Part shown: piece after piece, positions 11,130 to 21,876 of the stretch
How positions within the stretch are numbered: position 1 is the stretch's first letter
How the letters are laid out: the number at the start of each line of letters is the position of its first letter
Assembly: GCA_036346375.1 (NCBI GenBank)
Contig: CM070510.1
Location: forward strand, 65,382,376 to 65,446,375
Source of the DNA: Guadua angustifolia
Lineage: Eukaryota > Streptophyta > Magnoliopsida > Poales > Poaceae
Direction of reading: 5' to 3'
Length of the DNA: 64,000 bases
Notes under the pieces: generated by a model
Database searches by the model: none
Seen by the model: only the letters and a program-made list of their open reading frames with translations
What the model was told of the DNA's origin: nothing
Translations under genes and position numbers: made by a program

Positions 11130-13530
11130 AGCTTCTCATCTGGTATGATGACGTCGTCCACCACTCCTTGCAGATGATGATCCTCCCTCGTCGTCGGATT
11201 GCCATCTCCTCCTTCATCTTTTTCGTTTTGTACGCGGTTCTTGAACGTATGTCCTGCTTTGGTTGCACAATGAACATTTCTTCACGTGTTTACACTTCAG
11301 ACTCATCCATATCATTTCGATATGCCTTATTTTTGACTACGCTTTCCATATTCTTGCATTAAAATCGAGAACCCAAAACCTTTCAACAACACTAGGAGTT
11401 GTGGTGAAAGAATCGACAACACCATAACTATAAAGCTCCTCGATCTAAATTGCCATCACTTTTTCCTTCGTAAAATATTCAGATAGATATGTACCGGTTG
11501 CATTCCAAATAACGTACATGCAGCTATCACATAAGAACACGGCCTATGCAAAAGGTGGGGTTTGTTACACGAGCATTTGCAGTTAGCCTGCAAAGTGCAT
11601 TATTGGGTGACAACCTTCTGGTTGGTTCCACGCCGTCCTTTATCCCTGCATATCACCTCTAAGCACAGTGTTCATGCGCCTACTTTGATAGCTCTATGCT
11701 TGGCCGCCTTCATACTCTTCTCATCCTTGTATTTAGTGATCATGCTAGAGTACAATAGCTTCTCATCTCTTATTACTACTTCAACAACTTGATGCCTATC
11801 CACAAAGTACTTGGTTGTGTCCCGCAGCACTCCCTCAACAATTCCGACCAACGGGAGACACCTCATCCCTCTCATTACCCAGTTGTAAACCTCCGCAAAG
11901 TTAGTCATCATGACACCATATCTGGCACCATGTGTGTCATGTAACGATGACCATTTATCTTTAACTCGTGCTTGATCTAGTCTGAAAAACATTTGATTGA
12001 CCTTTGCCTTCGACGACGATTTGTCGCCTCATCTTCCGTTAGGCGAGGGAATAGAGGCTCCATTTGCTCCGTGTTTCACTGCTACTAGTCTTGTTCTTCT
12101 GCTCCTTCCTATGTTTTCTTGTTAGCTCATCAAGATTCTTCCATAGAGAACGGAACTTGCTCTCTTGGTTCTGCTTACATAGTCTCTTAAATATGTTCAT
12201 CAGTTCTTTGTTTCTGAATTGCTTATAGAAGTTCACACCTAAATGCCTCATGCACCATTGGCTTTGCAAGTCAGGCCATAGAAATGGCTCATCTTGCCCT
12301 GTTTACAACTGTTTGATAGCACTAAGCAAATCAGTATGCTTGTCATGCAGCATGCACACATCTTGACGAGTTTCACCACTCCGATCTTTAAGTTCCGTAG
12401 GAACCACAACCAACTCTCGTAGTTCTTACTTTCTACAAAGGTGAAAGCAATAGGCGAATCTGGTTGTTTCCATCAACACTCAGCATCAATATTTGCCCTT
12501 TGTAAAACCCGGTCAAGAATGTGCCGTCCCACGCACAACAATGGATGACATGATAGACGCCTTAATGCAAGCTCGAATGCAAAGAAAACTCTTTTCAGAT
12601 GTCTCTTGGTCACCACTTACTTGACAGACGTCTTGATAATCATAGTAAGTGTCGGATTTCTTTCTTGAATGTAGTCTGCGTCGAGGCAGATTATAGTACG
12701 AGTCTTCAACCTTCCCAAACCTCATTTCTAAGACCTTCGTTTCGCCCTCCATGCATTCCCTAACTAATTGTGTATCTGATATATGTTCTCGATTGCTCGG
12801 ATAATAGCACGGGCTCAAAATTCGGTTCTCCACTATCTCGTGTACATGATATTCATGACATACCCGGATGATGAGTTCTCGTGAGCCATTAGTGTTTTCT
12901 CAGTCGTATAGCTATCTTTGCTCAACCTTGAACATAGCCGATGGGTGTCCCATTTGGGCTTGTCGCGTGCACTCTTCAAGGGTACCTATGGATCTCGCAC
13001 ACCACGTTGTAGCAGTTGGGGTGAACTTCTTAACCCGAAAGTCCTTCTTAATGATAAGACCTAATCTTTCACAAGATCTCTGCCTGCCTCTTTTGTCGGT
13101 ACATCTTGTTAGGCTTAACCTCATTGTCACTATATTGCCAATGTGTATCATTGCTTTCATTTACAATCGACTTATTAAATTGATGCGTGCTCCAATCGAC
13201 CGGCACAAACGGCCGTACCTCCATCTTCCTCATCCGACTCATCGTCGTCTTCCACTTGCTTTTGGTATACTCACGACTTTTTCTTCCATCCTTCTGTTAT
13301 TTACTCAATTTGCTCCCTTCGTCTACTTGTCCCGCGTTTCTTGTCTAATATTTTTATCATCCTCCCCAAACTCAACTTGTTTACCACTTTGGTAAATGAT
13401 GTCCTCGTTGCATTCTTGAACATCTTGCTCACGGCTAGATCATCCAATTTCGGTGTCACTATAATCGAACTCATTTTGAGACTCACTACACTCACGGCGT
13501 TCAACTCTCTGAGCAACAACCCTATCATAT
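11130..13530 (-). pseudogene. MULE transposase, unit 1 copy, broken and lacking exon 1
   Basis: Minus-strand fragments match the transposase of unit 2: an acidic N-terminal part near 13290-13150, the catalytic-core region near 12700-12300, a segment reading MQSQWCMRHLGVNFYKQFRN near 12269, and DTTKYFVDRHQVVEVVIRDE near 11820-11760. The zinc-knuckle region near 11230-11280 has an extra base (cctgctttgg against cctgtttgg in unit 2) and a changed terminal Cys context. Frameshifts are frequent. The initial exon at 19230-19436 is not repeated upstream of this copy, so it has no natural start. Confidence 0.78.
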
Positions 13531-13680
13531 GCTTGCATTAAAAGCACCGATACTATCCACGTTGCTCTGCCCTCACATATGATCTCCACGATACGGTTCC
13601 TTTAGCTTAACTAGCTCTAGTAAATAGGATTAATCCGATCCGTTTTCACCCCTAGCGCCACGTCACCACGCCGGCTCTCG

Positions 13681-14640
13681 ATCGCCCAACCAAGCGGCGA
13701 CAGAGACCATTTCGCCCAACCAAATGGCGACAGACCAATGTCGGCAAATGATTGGGCAACATACCAATGTCGGCAAATGATTGGGCAACAGAGATCCCAT
13801 TTCTTCTTTTCTTTTTTTGGAATTTATTTTAATGATACATATGCGACTCACCTCTTGAGCATCTTAAATGCGGCGACGGAAGAAAAAAGCGCTTCTTCGG
13901 AGACACAATGACGCAGAAGAGGCTCGGCTGCAGAGGATGAGATGTGCAAGAAAAAGAAGCAACGCGAAGTGCAAGCAAAAGAAAAAGTAGGTGGCATGCA
14001 GTGGCTGTACAGCGAACCAATCTTTTAGTGCAAGGCGATAGCACACAAGCGACGTGAAGGAAACGAGCGAAACCAGAGAGGCAGTTGCAATTCCAAAGTA
14101 TGACAGAAAGTTTGTTGCAATTACCACTGTCGTAGATTGGACAACACCAAAGATACAGAAGGAATTCATAAAACTGGGATACAACACTGGTGGTACATGG
14201 GTAGTGTTTTGTCGCTTGGTGATGTGCAGAGTGTTGTCGAATCAGTCTGAGAAAACTGCTAGCAGTGTGCTGTCACATCGCACTAACAAAACTGTTGTGT
14301 ACATTATCCAAACGACGTGAGAAAGCTGATGGTAGTGTCTAATCGTCCTAAAAAACTGTTGCGAGGGGGTGAAATGTGATATCGTAATAAAAGATAATGT
14401 AAGAAAATAAAATACCATAGCTAAATGTTACGCAACAGGCTAAAACAATAGTATTCTATAACCAAATACAATAGTTCGTACAACATATTTGGAAGGATTA
14501 ACTAAGTATGTAAGATAAAAAGTACCAATAATCCAAAATATAAGAAACTACCACCATGTCTGTGAGTATGTAGCAAATGAAGAATTGTTGAAAGCATTCA
14601 AAAAATGATTGCAAAACATGAAAATTGCATTCAAGTACTC
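13681..14640. other. MULE interior between the PMD gene and the unit boundary
   Basis: This is the unit 2 copy of 8236-9200. It contains the subterminal 'ggcgacaga' repeats and then unassigned AT-rich DNA. Open frames on both strands (13864-14187 on -, 14054-14320 on +) resemble no protein I know. The + strand one contains a run reading VAITTVVDWTTPKIQKEFIK, but I would not call it a gene. Confidence 0.5.
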
Positions 14641-14649
14641 ACCTTCGGC

Positions 14650-16130
14650 GTGAGCGGCTAGACCAGCGTGTCCAGCAGCTCGCCCTCTTGCAATCGGCGG
14701 CGTGACGGTGGCACAAAAGGCTTTATCATGTGAAAATGCACGTGCAATACCCCTGCCTCCTCTAAGTGGCACACCGTGAGCCACATTAGGAGGCTAGCGG
14801 TATTCCGCCAACTCGAGGGCACGTCTCGAGCCGTCCCGAAACCTCACGAGCAAAGAGGTCACCTCCTCTCTGGTTACGTCAAACCCGCTGGTCAGACGTG
14901 AAAGGAAGCTCCCTGACTCCTCGTAGACCCGGCCTAGCATATCAGTCTAGAAAAAACATTACGAATTAGTTAGCACGGTTATGAAACTGAGTGTACATGA
15001 GATCGTAGATAGGATGCAACGTATCGTACTATGCAGAGCCGAGTCCGTATGGGCAGGATATGTATCCCTCACCCTGGGAACATGTCTAGTAGGATCAGGA
15101 TCAACACGTACCAAACGTAGACGGGTACAAGAAGTGTACCACTGTCGGTAGACGCGGTACGTCTGCGGGTCATACGCCGCATCCTTAGCATGGACATCGT
15201 CCAGGGCTCCTCCCCACCTCTCAACCCATGGCGCCATACGTATGTGCCAGGGGTGGCCCCATGCACACCCTTCCTAGTCTAGCTATGGATAAGAAATAAA
15301 TATAGCATTATTAGACGGCATTACACGATAATAATTATAGAACATCGATGCAGGTAACTTACGTGTGAGCGTCGTATGGGACCACACGCCTGACCTGGAC
15401 TGGGAACTCCTGTCGTAGACCAAACTGTCTTATCACTCGATGGACAGCGTAGCCCTCGATCTGGACATCAAACAGGAGGAACCGACGTGTGTGCCGAGAC
15501 TGTTGCGTCGTGTGCATAGGGTGGATGACCCACTCGTCTGCACGAGATGCACCTCTGCCTCAGTATATGGCGTCCGGTAGATGTGGTCATCAAAGAGGTG
15601 GTCGAACACAAGAACGAATCGTGGGTAGCTCAGCCACACAGTCTTGTGTGCCCCCTAGGCTGTAGTGACGATAGAAAAATCAACGCAGAACGTCACCGTT
15701 AGTACTCACAAATATTAAAGCGAAAGTATCAAAATCGTGATTGCAATTTCTTACCCATTATTGGTACCAGATGGTGCCTATGGTCGGAGCGTCGACGTCG
15801 TTATCACTTGCATGTACAACATACTACAGGCGATGTTGGGCCGTCCGATCTGGAACCTCTCGTATGTCCAAAGCTGTACCAACAGCGGACATCCGGTGAA
15901 GATCGAGTCGTCGGGAGTCCGAGGAGGTACGAAACGTCCTCCAAAGTGATCGCCATCTCCCCGACTGGTAGATGGAAGGTGTGTGTCTTCAGTCTCCACT
16001 GATCCACCAGAGCAGTGAGCAGGGACCTGTCGAACGGGAACCGGCGACCCACGTCCCCTCCCTGCGCCGCCTCCACCATCCGGGCAAGTGGGAGCAATCC
16101 TGATGCTCGAAGCCTATGAAACAAAATTTT
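14650..16130 (-). pseudogene. Plant mobile domain (PMD) gene inside the MULE, unit 2 copy
   Basis: On the - strand, 16120-15910 encodes LLPLARMVEA..F..D..LLTALVDQWR..THTFHLP.GEM..TLEDVSYLLGLP, the classic start of the plant mobile domain (aminotransferase-like PMD family). After a one-base frame change, 15900-15838 encodes FTGCPLLVQLWTYERFQIGRP. Next come 15639-15540 (WLSYPRFVLVFDHLFDDHIY, RTPYTEAEVHL), a segment near 15480-15400 (FDVQIEGYAVHRVIRQFGL), and 15237-15100 (APWVERWGGALDDV..DPQTYRVYRQWY..TRLRLVR). These occur in the family order. The normally longer stretch between YLLGLP and FTGCPLL seems absent, implying an internal deletion. Frame changes, in-frame stops and possible introns remain, so it is called a pseudogene. 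It follows the transposase on the same strand. Confidence 0.82.
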
Positions 16131-16689
16131 GTGGTTAATATTGGCACCACACTAATTAATTAATATAAATCATGATACTACAACAAACATATTTAGAAAT
16201 GTAAATAATAATATGTTACACAGGGATCAACGAGGATTGAGCGTCCAAGAGTACTGCAGTGTCCTCGGTTTGTAGTCTGAGCTCTAGAGGATCTTGTCCC
16301 TCCTCTGGAAAAGTAGTGGCGAAGTGGGCACGGTGACAATGATCAACGATCGGATCTAGCAACTCAAATGGCAGTCGTTATCTCCATCCTAGTGAGCCAT
16401 ACCTGCAAATTACAAAAAAGAAAATTATAATTAAAATGCTATACGAGAATCATAACAATAAGTAGAAACAAATGCGTATAAAAAACTATACAAGCATCAG
16501 AACAATATATTAAAACAAATTCCAATAATTTATCAAGCCACAACACTCACAACTACATGCAACTTGCTTACAATTAAGTAAAAGACGGAGTTCATACAAC
16601 ACATATTACATCAACAATATATGAATTTGACATATAACATATGATAATTAAAATAGCTTCTCATCTGGTATGATGACGTCGTCCACCAC

Positions 16690-19436
16690 TCCTTGCAGAT
16701 GATGATCCCTCCCTCGTCGTCGGATTGCCATCTCCTCCTTCATCTTTTTCGTTTTGTACCTGGCAGTTCTTGAACGTATGTCCTGTTTGGTTGCACAATG
16801 AACATTTCTTCACGTGTTTACCAGCTTCAGACTCATCCATATCATTTCTGATATGCCTTATTTTTTGACGCCCTGCTTTCCATATTCTTGCATTAAAATC
16901 AGGAACCCAAAACCTTTCAACAACACTAGGAGTTGTGGTGAAAGAATCGACAACACCATAACTATAAAGCTCCTCGATCTAAATTGCCATCACTTTTTCC
17001 TTCGTAAAATATTCAGATAGATATGTACCGGGTTGCATTCCAAATAACGTACATGCAGCTATCACATAAGAACACGGCCTATGCAAAAGGTGGGGTTTGT
17101 TACACGAGCATTTGCAGTTAGCCTGCAAAGTGCATTATTGGGTGACAACCTTCTGGTTGGTTCCACGCCGTCCTTTATCCCTGCATATCACCTCTAAGCA
17201 CAGTGTTCATGCGCCTACTTTGATAGCTCTATGCTTGGCCGCCTTCATACTCTTCTCATCCTTGTATTTAGTGATCATGCTAGAGTACAATAGCTTCTCA
17301 TCTCTTATTACTACTTCAACAACTTGATGCCTATCCACAAAGTACTTGGTTGTGTCATGGCACTCCTCAACAATTCCGACCAACGGAGACACCTCATCCC
17401 TCTCATTACCCAGTTGTAAACCTCCGCAAAGTTAGTCATCATGACACCATATCTGGCACCATGTGTGTCATGTAACAGTGACCATTTATCTTTCGGCTCG
17501 TGCTTGATCTAGTCTGAAAAACATTTGATTGACCTTTGCCTTCGACGACGATTTGTCGCCTCATCTTCCGTTGGCAGAGGGAATAGAGGCTCCATTTGCT
17601 CCCGTGTTTCACTGCTACTAGTCTTGTTCTTCTGCTCCTTCCTATGTTTTCTTGTTAGCTCATCAAGATTCTTCCATAGAGAACGGAACTTGCTCTCTTG
17701 GTTCTGCTTACATAGTCTCTTAAATATGTTCATCAGTTCTTTGTTTCTGAATTGCTTGAAGAAGTTTGCACCCAAATGCCTCATGCACCATTGGCTCTGC
17801 AAGTCAGGCCATAGAAATGGCTCCTCTTGCCCTGTTTACAACTGTTTGATAGCACTAAGCAAATCAGTATGCTTGTCATGCAGCATGCACACATCTTGAC
17901 GAGTTTCACCACTCCGATCTTTAAGTTCCGTAGGAACCACAACCAACTCTCGTAGTTCTTACTTTCTACAAAGGTGAAAGCAATAGGCAGAATCTGGTTG
18001 TTTCCATCAACACTCACAACTGTCAATATTTGCCCTTTGTAAAACCCGGTCAAGAATGTGCCGTCCACGCACAACAATGGATGACAGTGATAGAACGCCT
18101 TAATGCAAGCTCCGAATGCAAAGAAAACTCTTTTCAGATGTCTCTTGGTCAGCCACTTACTTGACGGACAGTCTTGATAATCATAGTAAGTGTCAGGATT
18201 TCTTTCTTGAATGTAGCTGTGCAGTGCGGGCAGATTATGGTACGAGTCTTCAACCTTCCCAAACCTCATTTCTAAGACCTTCTGTTTCGCCCTCCATGCA
18301 TTCCCTAACTAATTGTGTACTGATATATGTTCTCGATTGCTCGGATAATAGCACGGGGCTCAAAATTCAGGTTCTCCACTATCTCTGTGTACATGATATT
18401 CATGACATACCCGGATGACAGGTTCCTGTGAGCCATTAGTGTTTTCTCAGTCGTATAGCTATGCTGCTCAACCTTCGAACATAGCCAGTGGGTGTCCCAT
18501 TTGGGCTTGTACGCGTGCACTCTTCAAGGGTACCTATGGATCTCGCACACCACGTTGTAGCAGGTTGGGGTGAACTTCTTAACCCTGAAAGTCCTTCTTA
18601 ATGATAAGACCTAATCTTTCACAGCATCCTGCACTGCCTCTTTTGTCAGGTACATACTGTTAGGCTTAACCTCATTGTCACTATATTGCCAATGTGTATC
18701 ATTGCTTTCATTTACAATCAGCTTATTAAATTGATGCGTGCTCCAATCGACTGGCACAAACGGCTTCGTACCTCCATCTTCCTCATCCGACTCATCGTCG
18801 TCTTCCACTTCTGTTTTGGTATACTCACAGACTTTTTCTTCCATCCTTGCTGTTATTTACTCAATTTGCTCCCCTTCGTCTACTTGTCCCCGCGTTTCTT
18901 GTCTAATATTTTTATCATCCTCCCCAAACTCAACTTGTTTACCACTTTGGTAAATGATGTCCTCGTTGCATTGCTGAACATGCTGCTCACGGCTAGATCA
19001 TCCAATTTCGGTGTCACTATAACTGAACTCATTTTGAGACTCACTACACTCACCGGCGTTCAACTGCTGCTGGGAGCAACAACCCTATCATATGCTTGCA
19101 TTAAAAGCACCCGATACTATCCACGTTGCTCTGCCCCCCTCACATATGATCTCCACGATACGGTTCCCTTTAGCTTAACTAGCTCCTAGTAAATAGGATT
19201 ATTTTGCATACTACATAGGCAAAATAACTTCAGCTGGCATTTCTCTTATTCCAACTGAAAGTATAATACAACCAATTCAACACAGAAGAAAATGTATACT
19301 TTTCGACCCTACTCAAACTTCTGTCCACATATTGGAAGTTATTCAGATCCGCACTCTCTAAATCATACATGACAAGCCCTTCTCCATAATAGATTCTAAA
19401 TGGAACTCGTTCTGCGATATCTGCGAATCCATTCAT
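16690..19436 (-). pseudogene. MULE transposase (MuDR/MULE type), best-preserved copy
   Basis: Reading down the - strand: a first exon at 19436-19230 (start MNGFADIAERVPFRIYYGEG, then FQYVDRSLSR) outside the duplicated segment; an acidic region near 18844-18740 (DDDESDEEDGG); and a MuDR-like N-terminal region near 18620-18480 (RVKKFTPTCYNVVC). The MULE catalytic core at 18100-17850 has LCVDGTFLTGFYKGQILTVV, VDGNNQILPIAFTFVES and, in another frame, LHDKHTDLLSA, with Asp residues in the expected DDE places. Then come MRHLGANFFKQFRNKELMNI at about 17785-17720 and a C-terminal CX2CX4HX4C zinc knuckle CSLCNQTGHTFKNC at 16763-16804. At least three frame changes separate these blocks. No replacement start was needed because exon 1 opens with an ATG. 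Confidence 0.85.
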
Positions 19437-19439
19437 TCA

Positions 19440-20040
19440 CCCATAAATTAATTACTTTTCGTAAAAAATACTGTGACACATAACATAATTATATCTATAT
19501 GCTAAAAAAATATAGATTTATCTGTACAAAAATAACTACATTGCTAAAAATATATATCTACCTAGATCTATCTACATTCATATAAATATACATCTCTCTA
19601 CTTCTATCCGTAAAAAACATCTACATTCCTAAAATATATATCAATGTACTTCTATTTGTAAAAAGTATCTAAATTTTTAAAATTATATTATTATTCCTAA
19701 AAACATGTACGTACAAGTATCTGTACAAATCAACTAAATTACGAAAAATATACAAAATCTATCCGTAACATCTAAATTTAACTAGATCTACAATTTTTTC
19801 TACCCTGCTATGGTTTATTGCTAAACAAAATAAACAAAAAAATCTCAAAAATGTCGCGCAGCACTCCCTCCTCTCCCTCTCCCTCTTTTTCTCTCCTCTC
19901 TCTTCTCTCCCTTTTTTTCCTCTCCTCTCCCTTCTCTCCCTTTTTTTTCTTCTCTGCCTTCCTCCCATTTCCTCTTTGCCTCGGCTGAAATAAGCACAGT
20001 GCCGCGCGAGTGGATTTATTCCCCTCCCTATCGCCATTTG
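19440..20040. other. MULE 5' region: AT-rich leader and pyrimidine tract
   Basis: Between the first transposase exon and the right inverted repeat lies AT-rich DNA with repeated 'aaaaatata(t)atcta' motifs (19480-19800). It is followed by a pyrimidine-rich tract of CTCTCC repeats (19864-19975). As the transposase reads leftward, this should hold its promoter, but no convincing TATA element was identified. Confidence 0.45.
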
Positions 20041-20309
20041 GTTTGGCGACAGAGGGCTGCGCTCCCTCTGTCGCCCAACCATTCATAGATTTTTGTTCAG
20101 TCGCTAAACGATCGGGCGACAGAGGGCACCGACGCTGATGTGGCTACTATTGCCTGTTCAGATGGCGATACATATCCCTGTTGCCGTTTGAACGTGCGAC
20201 ATTTGTCTCTCGCGGTCTGATCAGGCGATAGGGATATATTTCTATAATTTTTTTATTGGACGTATATTTTTGTAATTTGTAAAAAAAATGTATTATTAAA
20301 AAAAAATTC
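20040..20309 (-). repeat. MULE right terminal inverted repeat
   Basis: The terminal ~110 bp (20200-20309) is the imperfect reverse complement of 7011-7120, sharing TAATAATACATTTTTTTACA and the following A/T-rich block. Inward, repeats such as 'gcgacagagggc' and 'cgcccaaccat' correspond to those near 8236-8300. The 9-bp target duplication follows at 20310-20318. Confidence 0.82.
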
Positions 20310-20318
20310 ATCACATAT

Positions 20319-21600
20319 TGGCTAGCCTGGCAAAATGTTCCTGCTCTGTTAGAAGCGAAAGAGTGAAAAGAATGACCTTTGAATAATAGTAAGCTAGAAA
20401 TGTCAACACGGTTGCATCGAAGGCACGTCACTGCAAGTGTCACGTAGACATCGAAACCAGAAAGGTAAGGGACGATTCAGAAAGGAGCACATTCACAACC
20501 GAAGTCAAACTGTATGAACAATCCGCTCCGATCTTTGAATGCGAAGTTAGAGATGAAGTGGTACTTCTCAAAGCTCGAAGGGAAATTTCAGGATAACAAT
20601 CTAGCTAGTCATTCACCTTAGCCATTCGGAAATGGATAAGCCACCTAATTCACTGGTGAAGATTATGATTGCCTAACTCAAATACCGTTGGCATAGTAAC
20701 ACCATTTGCAAATATATAGAGGATCTCCGGTTTTCCTTAAAAAACCCCCATCATTTCAACATAAGAACACCGTAATTACTCCGTCCGCTCCTTAATACAT
20801 GTAATTTTACTTTTCAAATTCTGTCCTTCTATACCTTTCCCTTTGACATATCCAATGTCATTTTCTACTATAGTACTATTAAGACGCACCATGAGATATA
20901 TAATTGAAAGGAGTAATACAGTCTTTTGTAGATATGTTTTTGTGAAAGCGTTAGAAACTAAAATGACATCTATTTGAGAATAGAGGTGGTAAGAAGTAAA
21001 TAAAACAAGTAAAAAAAGCTGTGCAATATTTCAAAGACATAAATTGCCGAGTAGAGTTGGCGACAACGAAGCATACAATGTTCATGCATGGCACACTCGT
21101 GTAAAACGATCTACACATATCATGGAGAGAGAAAAAAACCATATTATTTCCAACAGAGAAATATAAGCAAACGACATGAAAGAATCTCCTAAAACTGGGA
21201 AGACAGCAGCAATAATACTCCTGTCACTAAATCAGGCAGGTTTGCTGTAATAAAACGGGACAACGAGGCATCAGCTCAACTGCCTCCCAAACCACCCCCA
21301 CACACGGCCACCGATGACGAGGTCGCCGCACACCAAACACCCGGCCCCGTCCGCTCACATACCTCCACGTCACCATCCCGACCCCACCTGTCAACTCCAC
21401 GTATTTATTACCATTACCGCCTCCTCCGGTTGTTTTTCCCTTCCTGACCTCACCCTTTCCGGTTTCCCGCACGGCCGCCGTACGCGCCGCCCTTCTCCCT
21501 GGCAAGTGGGCCCGATACAGCGTGGGGACCAGCGATCAGGGAGATCTCCCTTTCTCTTTCTGTCTTCCTCGCGCGCGCCCCCTTTTTACGCTCCGCCCCC
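20319..21600. promoter_or_regulatory. Upstream region of the CRK gene
   Basis: No gene is seen between the MULE and the kinase gene. The stretch contains a Stowaway MITE (20779-20913) and grades from AT-rich to GC- and pyrimidine-rich DNA from about 21280, as is usual before grass genes with GC-rich first exons. A possible TATA-like TATTTATTA lies at 21401-21409. The assignment as promoter is positional only. Confidence 0.4.
20779..20913. mobile_element. Stowaway-type MITE, about 135 bp, upstream of CRK
   Basis: It starts CTCCGTCCGCTCC after TA (20777-20778) and ends AAAGGAG before TA (20914-20915). The ends match the Stowaway consensus only over the outer bases, so it is a diverged or internally deleted copy about 960 bp upstream of the kinase start codon. 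Confidence 0.6.
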
Positions 21601-21876
21601 TCGCGAGTCGGGGAATTCATAGTCGCCTCCCTCCCTCGCTCCTCCGGGCCGTACTGTAACCCGAGGGGAGGAGAGAGAAATAGTAACGAACAGAGCACCA
21701 TTTCTCTCTCTTCCCCCTCCTCTTCTTCTTCGCCTTCCCTCCCTTGTCGAGGAGGCAACGACTGGTCGTCTCGTCTCTATCGCGCTCCCGGCTGCGCCTC
21801 CGGGCCCCGAACGCTATCCCTAATTCGGGCTCCGCTTCCGTCCGCGTAGGGCAGGCTGAGGGGGGGGGGACCGGCC
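21600..21876 (+). promoter_or_regulatory. Probable 5' untranslated leader of CRK
   Basis: This GC- and CT-rich leader (for example TCTCTCTCTTCCCCCTCCTC near 21703) runs directly into the kinase start codon at 21877. The ATG context is GGCCATGGGG, with a G at +4. The transcription start cannot be fixed from sequence. The other frame that is open across 21744-22490 is an artefact of high GC. Confidence 0.4.

Larger units (their letters stand above)
8187..13633 (-). repeat. Tandem duplication unit 1 (about 5.45 kb)
   Basis: This unit is repeated head-to-tail at 13634-19202. It begins inside the last 22 bp of the hAT element (ATCCGATCCGTTTTCACC) and ends at 'gtaaataggatta'. Long stretches are identical to unit 2, for example about 230 bp at 10141-10370 against 15640-15870 and about 300 bp at 10866-11180 against 16397-16710. 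It is about 120 bp shorter overall through many small indels. It lacks the first transposase exon, which lies outside the duplicated segment. Confidence 0.9.
13634..19202 (-). repeat. Tandem duplication unit 2 (about 5.57 kb)
   Basis: Unit 2 starts with the same 22-bp hAT terminus plus the GCGCCACG duplication (ATCCGATCCGTTTTCACC at 13634), although there is no full hAT element here. It ends at 'gtaaataggatta' near 19202, after which unique MULE sequence follows. Reading frames are better preserved than in unit 1, and it lies directly downstream of the unique first transposase exon, so it corresponds best to the ancestral arrangement. Confidence 0.9.
7011..20309 (-). mobile_element. 13.3-kb Mutator-like element (MULE) carrying a plant mobile domain gene
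   Basis: The element is bounded by a perfect 9-bp direct repeat, ATCACATAT, at 7002-7010 and 20310-20318. The left end GAATTTTTTTAATAATACA matches the inverted right end, and the following DNA (ACAAATTGCAAAAATATA, right copy ACAAATTACAAAAATATA) continues the match. Homology goes on, more weakly, into a region with repeated 'tcgcccaaccaaa(t/c)ggcgaca'. Nine-base duplications with long terminal inverted repeats are diagnostic of Mutator-like elements. The interior encodes a MULE transposase and, downstream on the same strand, a plant mobile domain protein. A hAT element lies in the left inverted repeat and a 5.5-kb internal segment is duplicated. Multiple frameshifts make autonomous activity unlikely in the sequence as given. 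Confidence 0.88.

Noticed and set aside
18686..19189. 167-codon + strand frame
   Set aside because: It lies antisense to the MULE transposase N-terminal region and its translation is hydrophobic noise.
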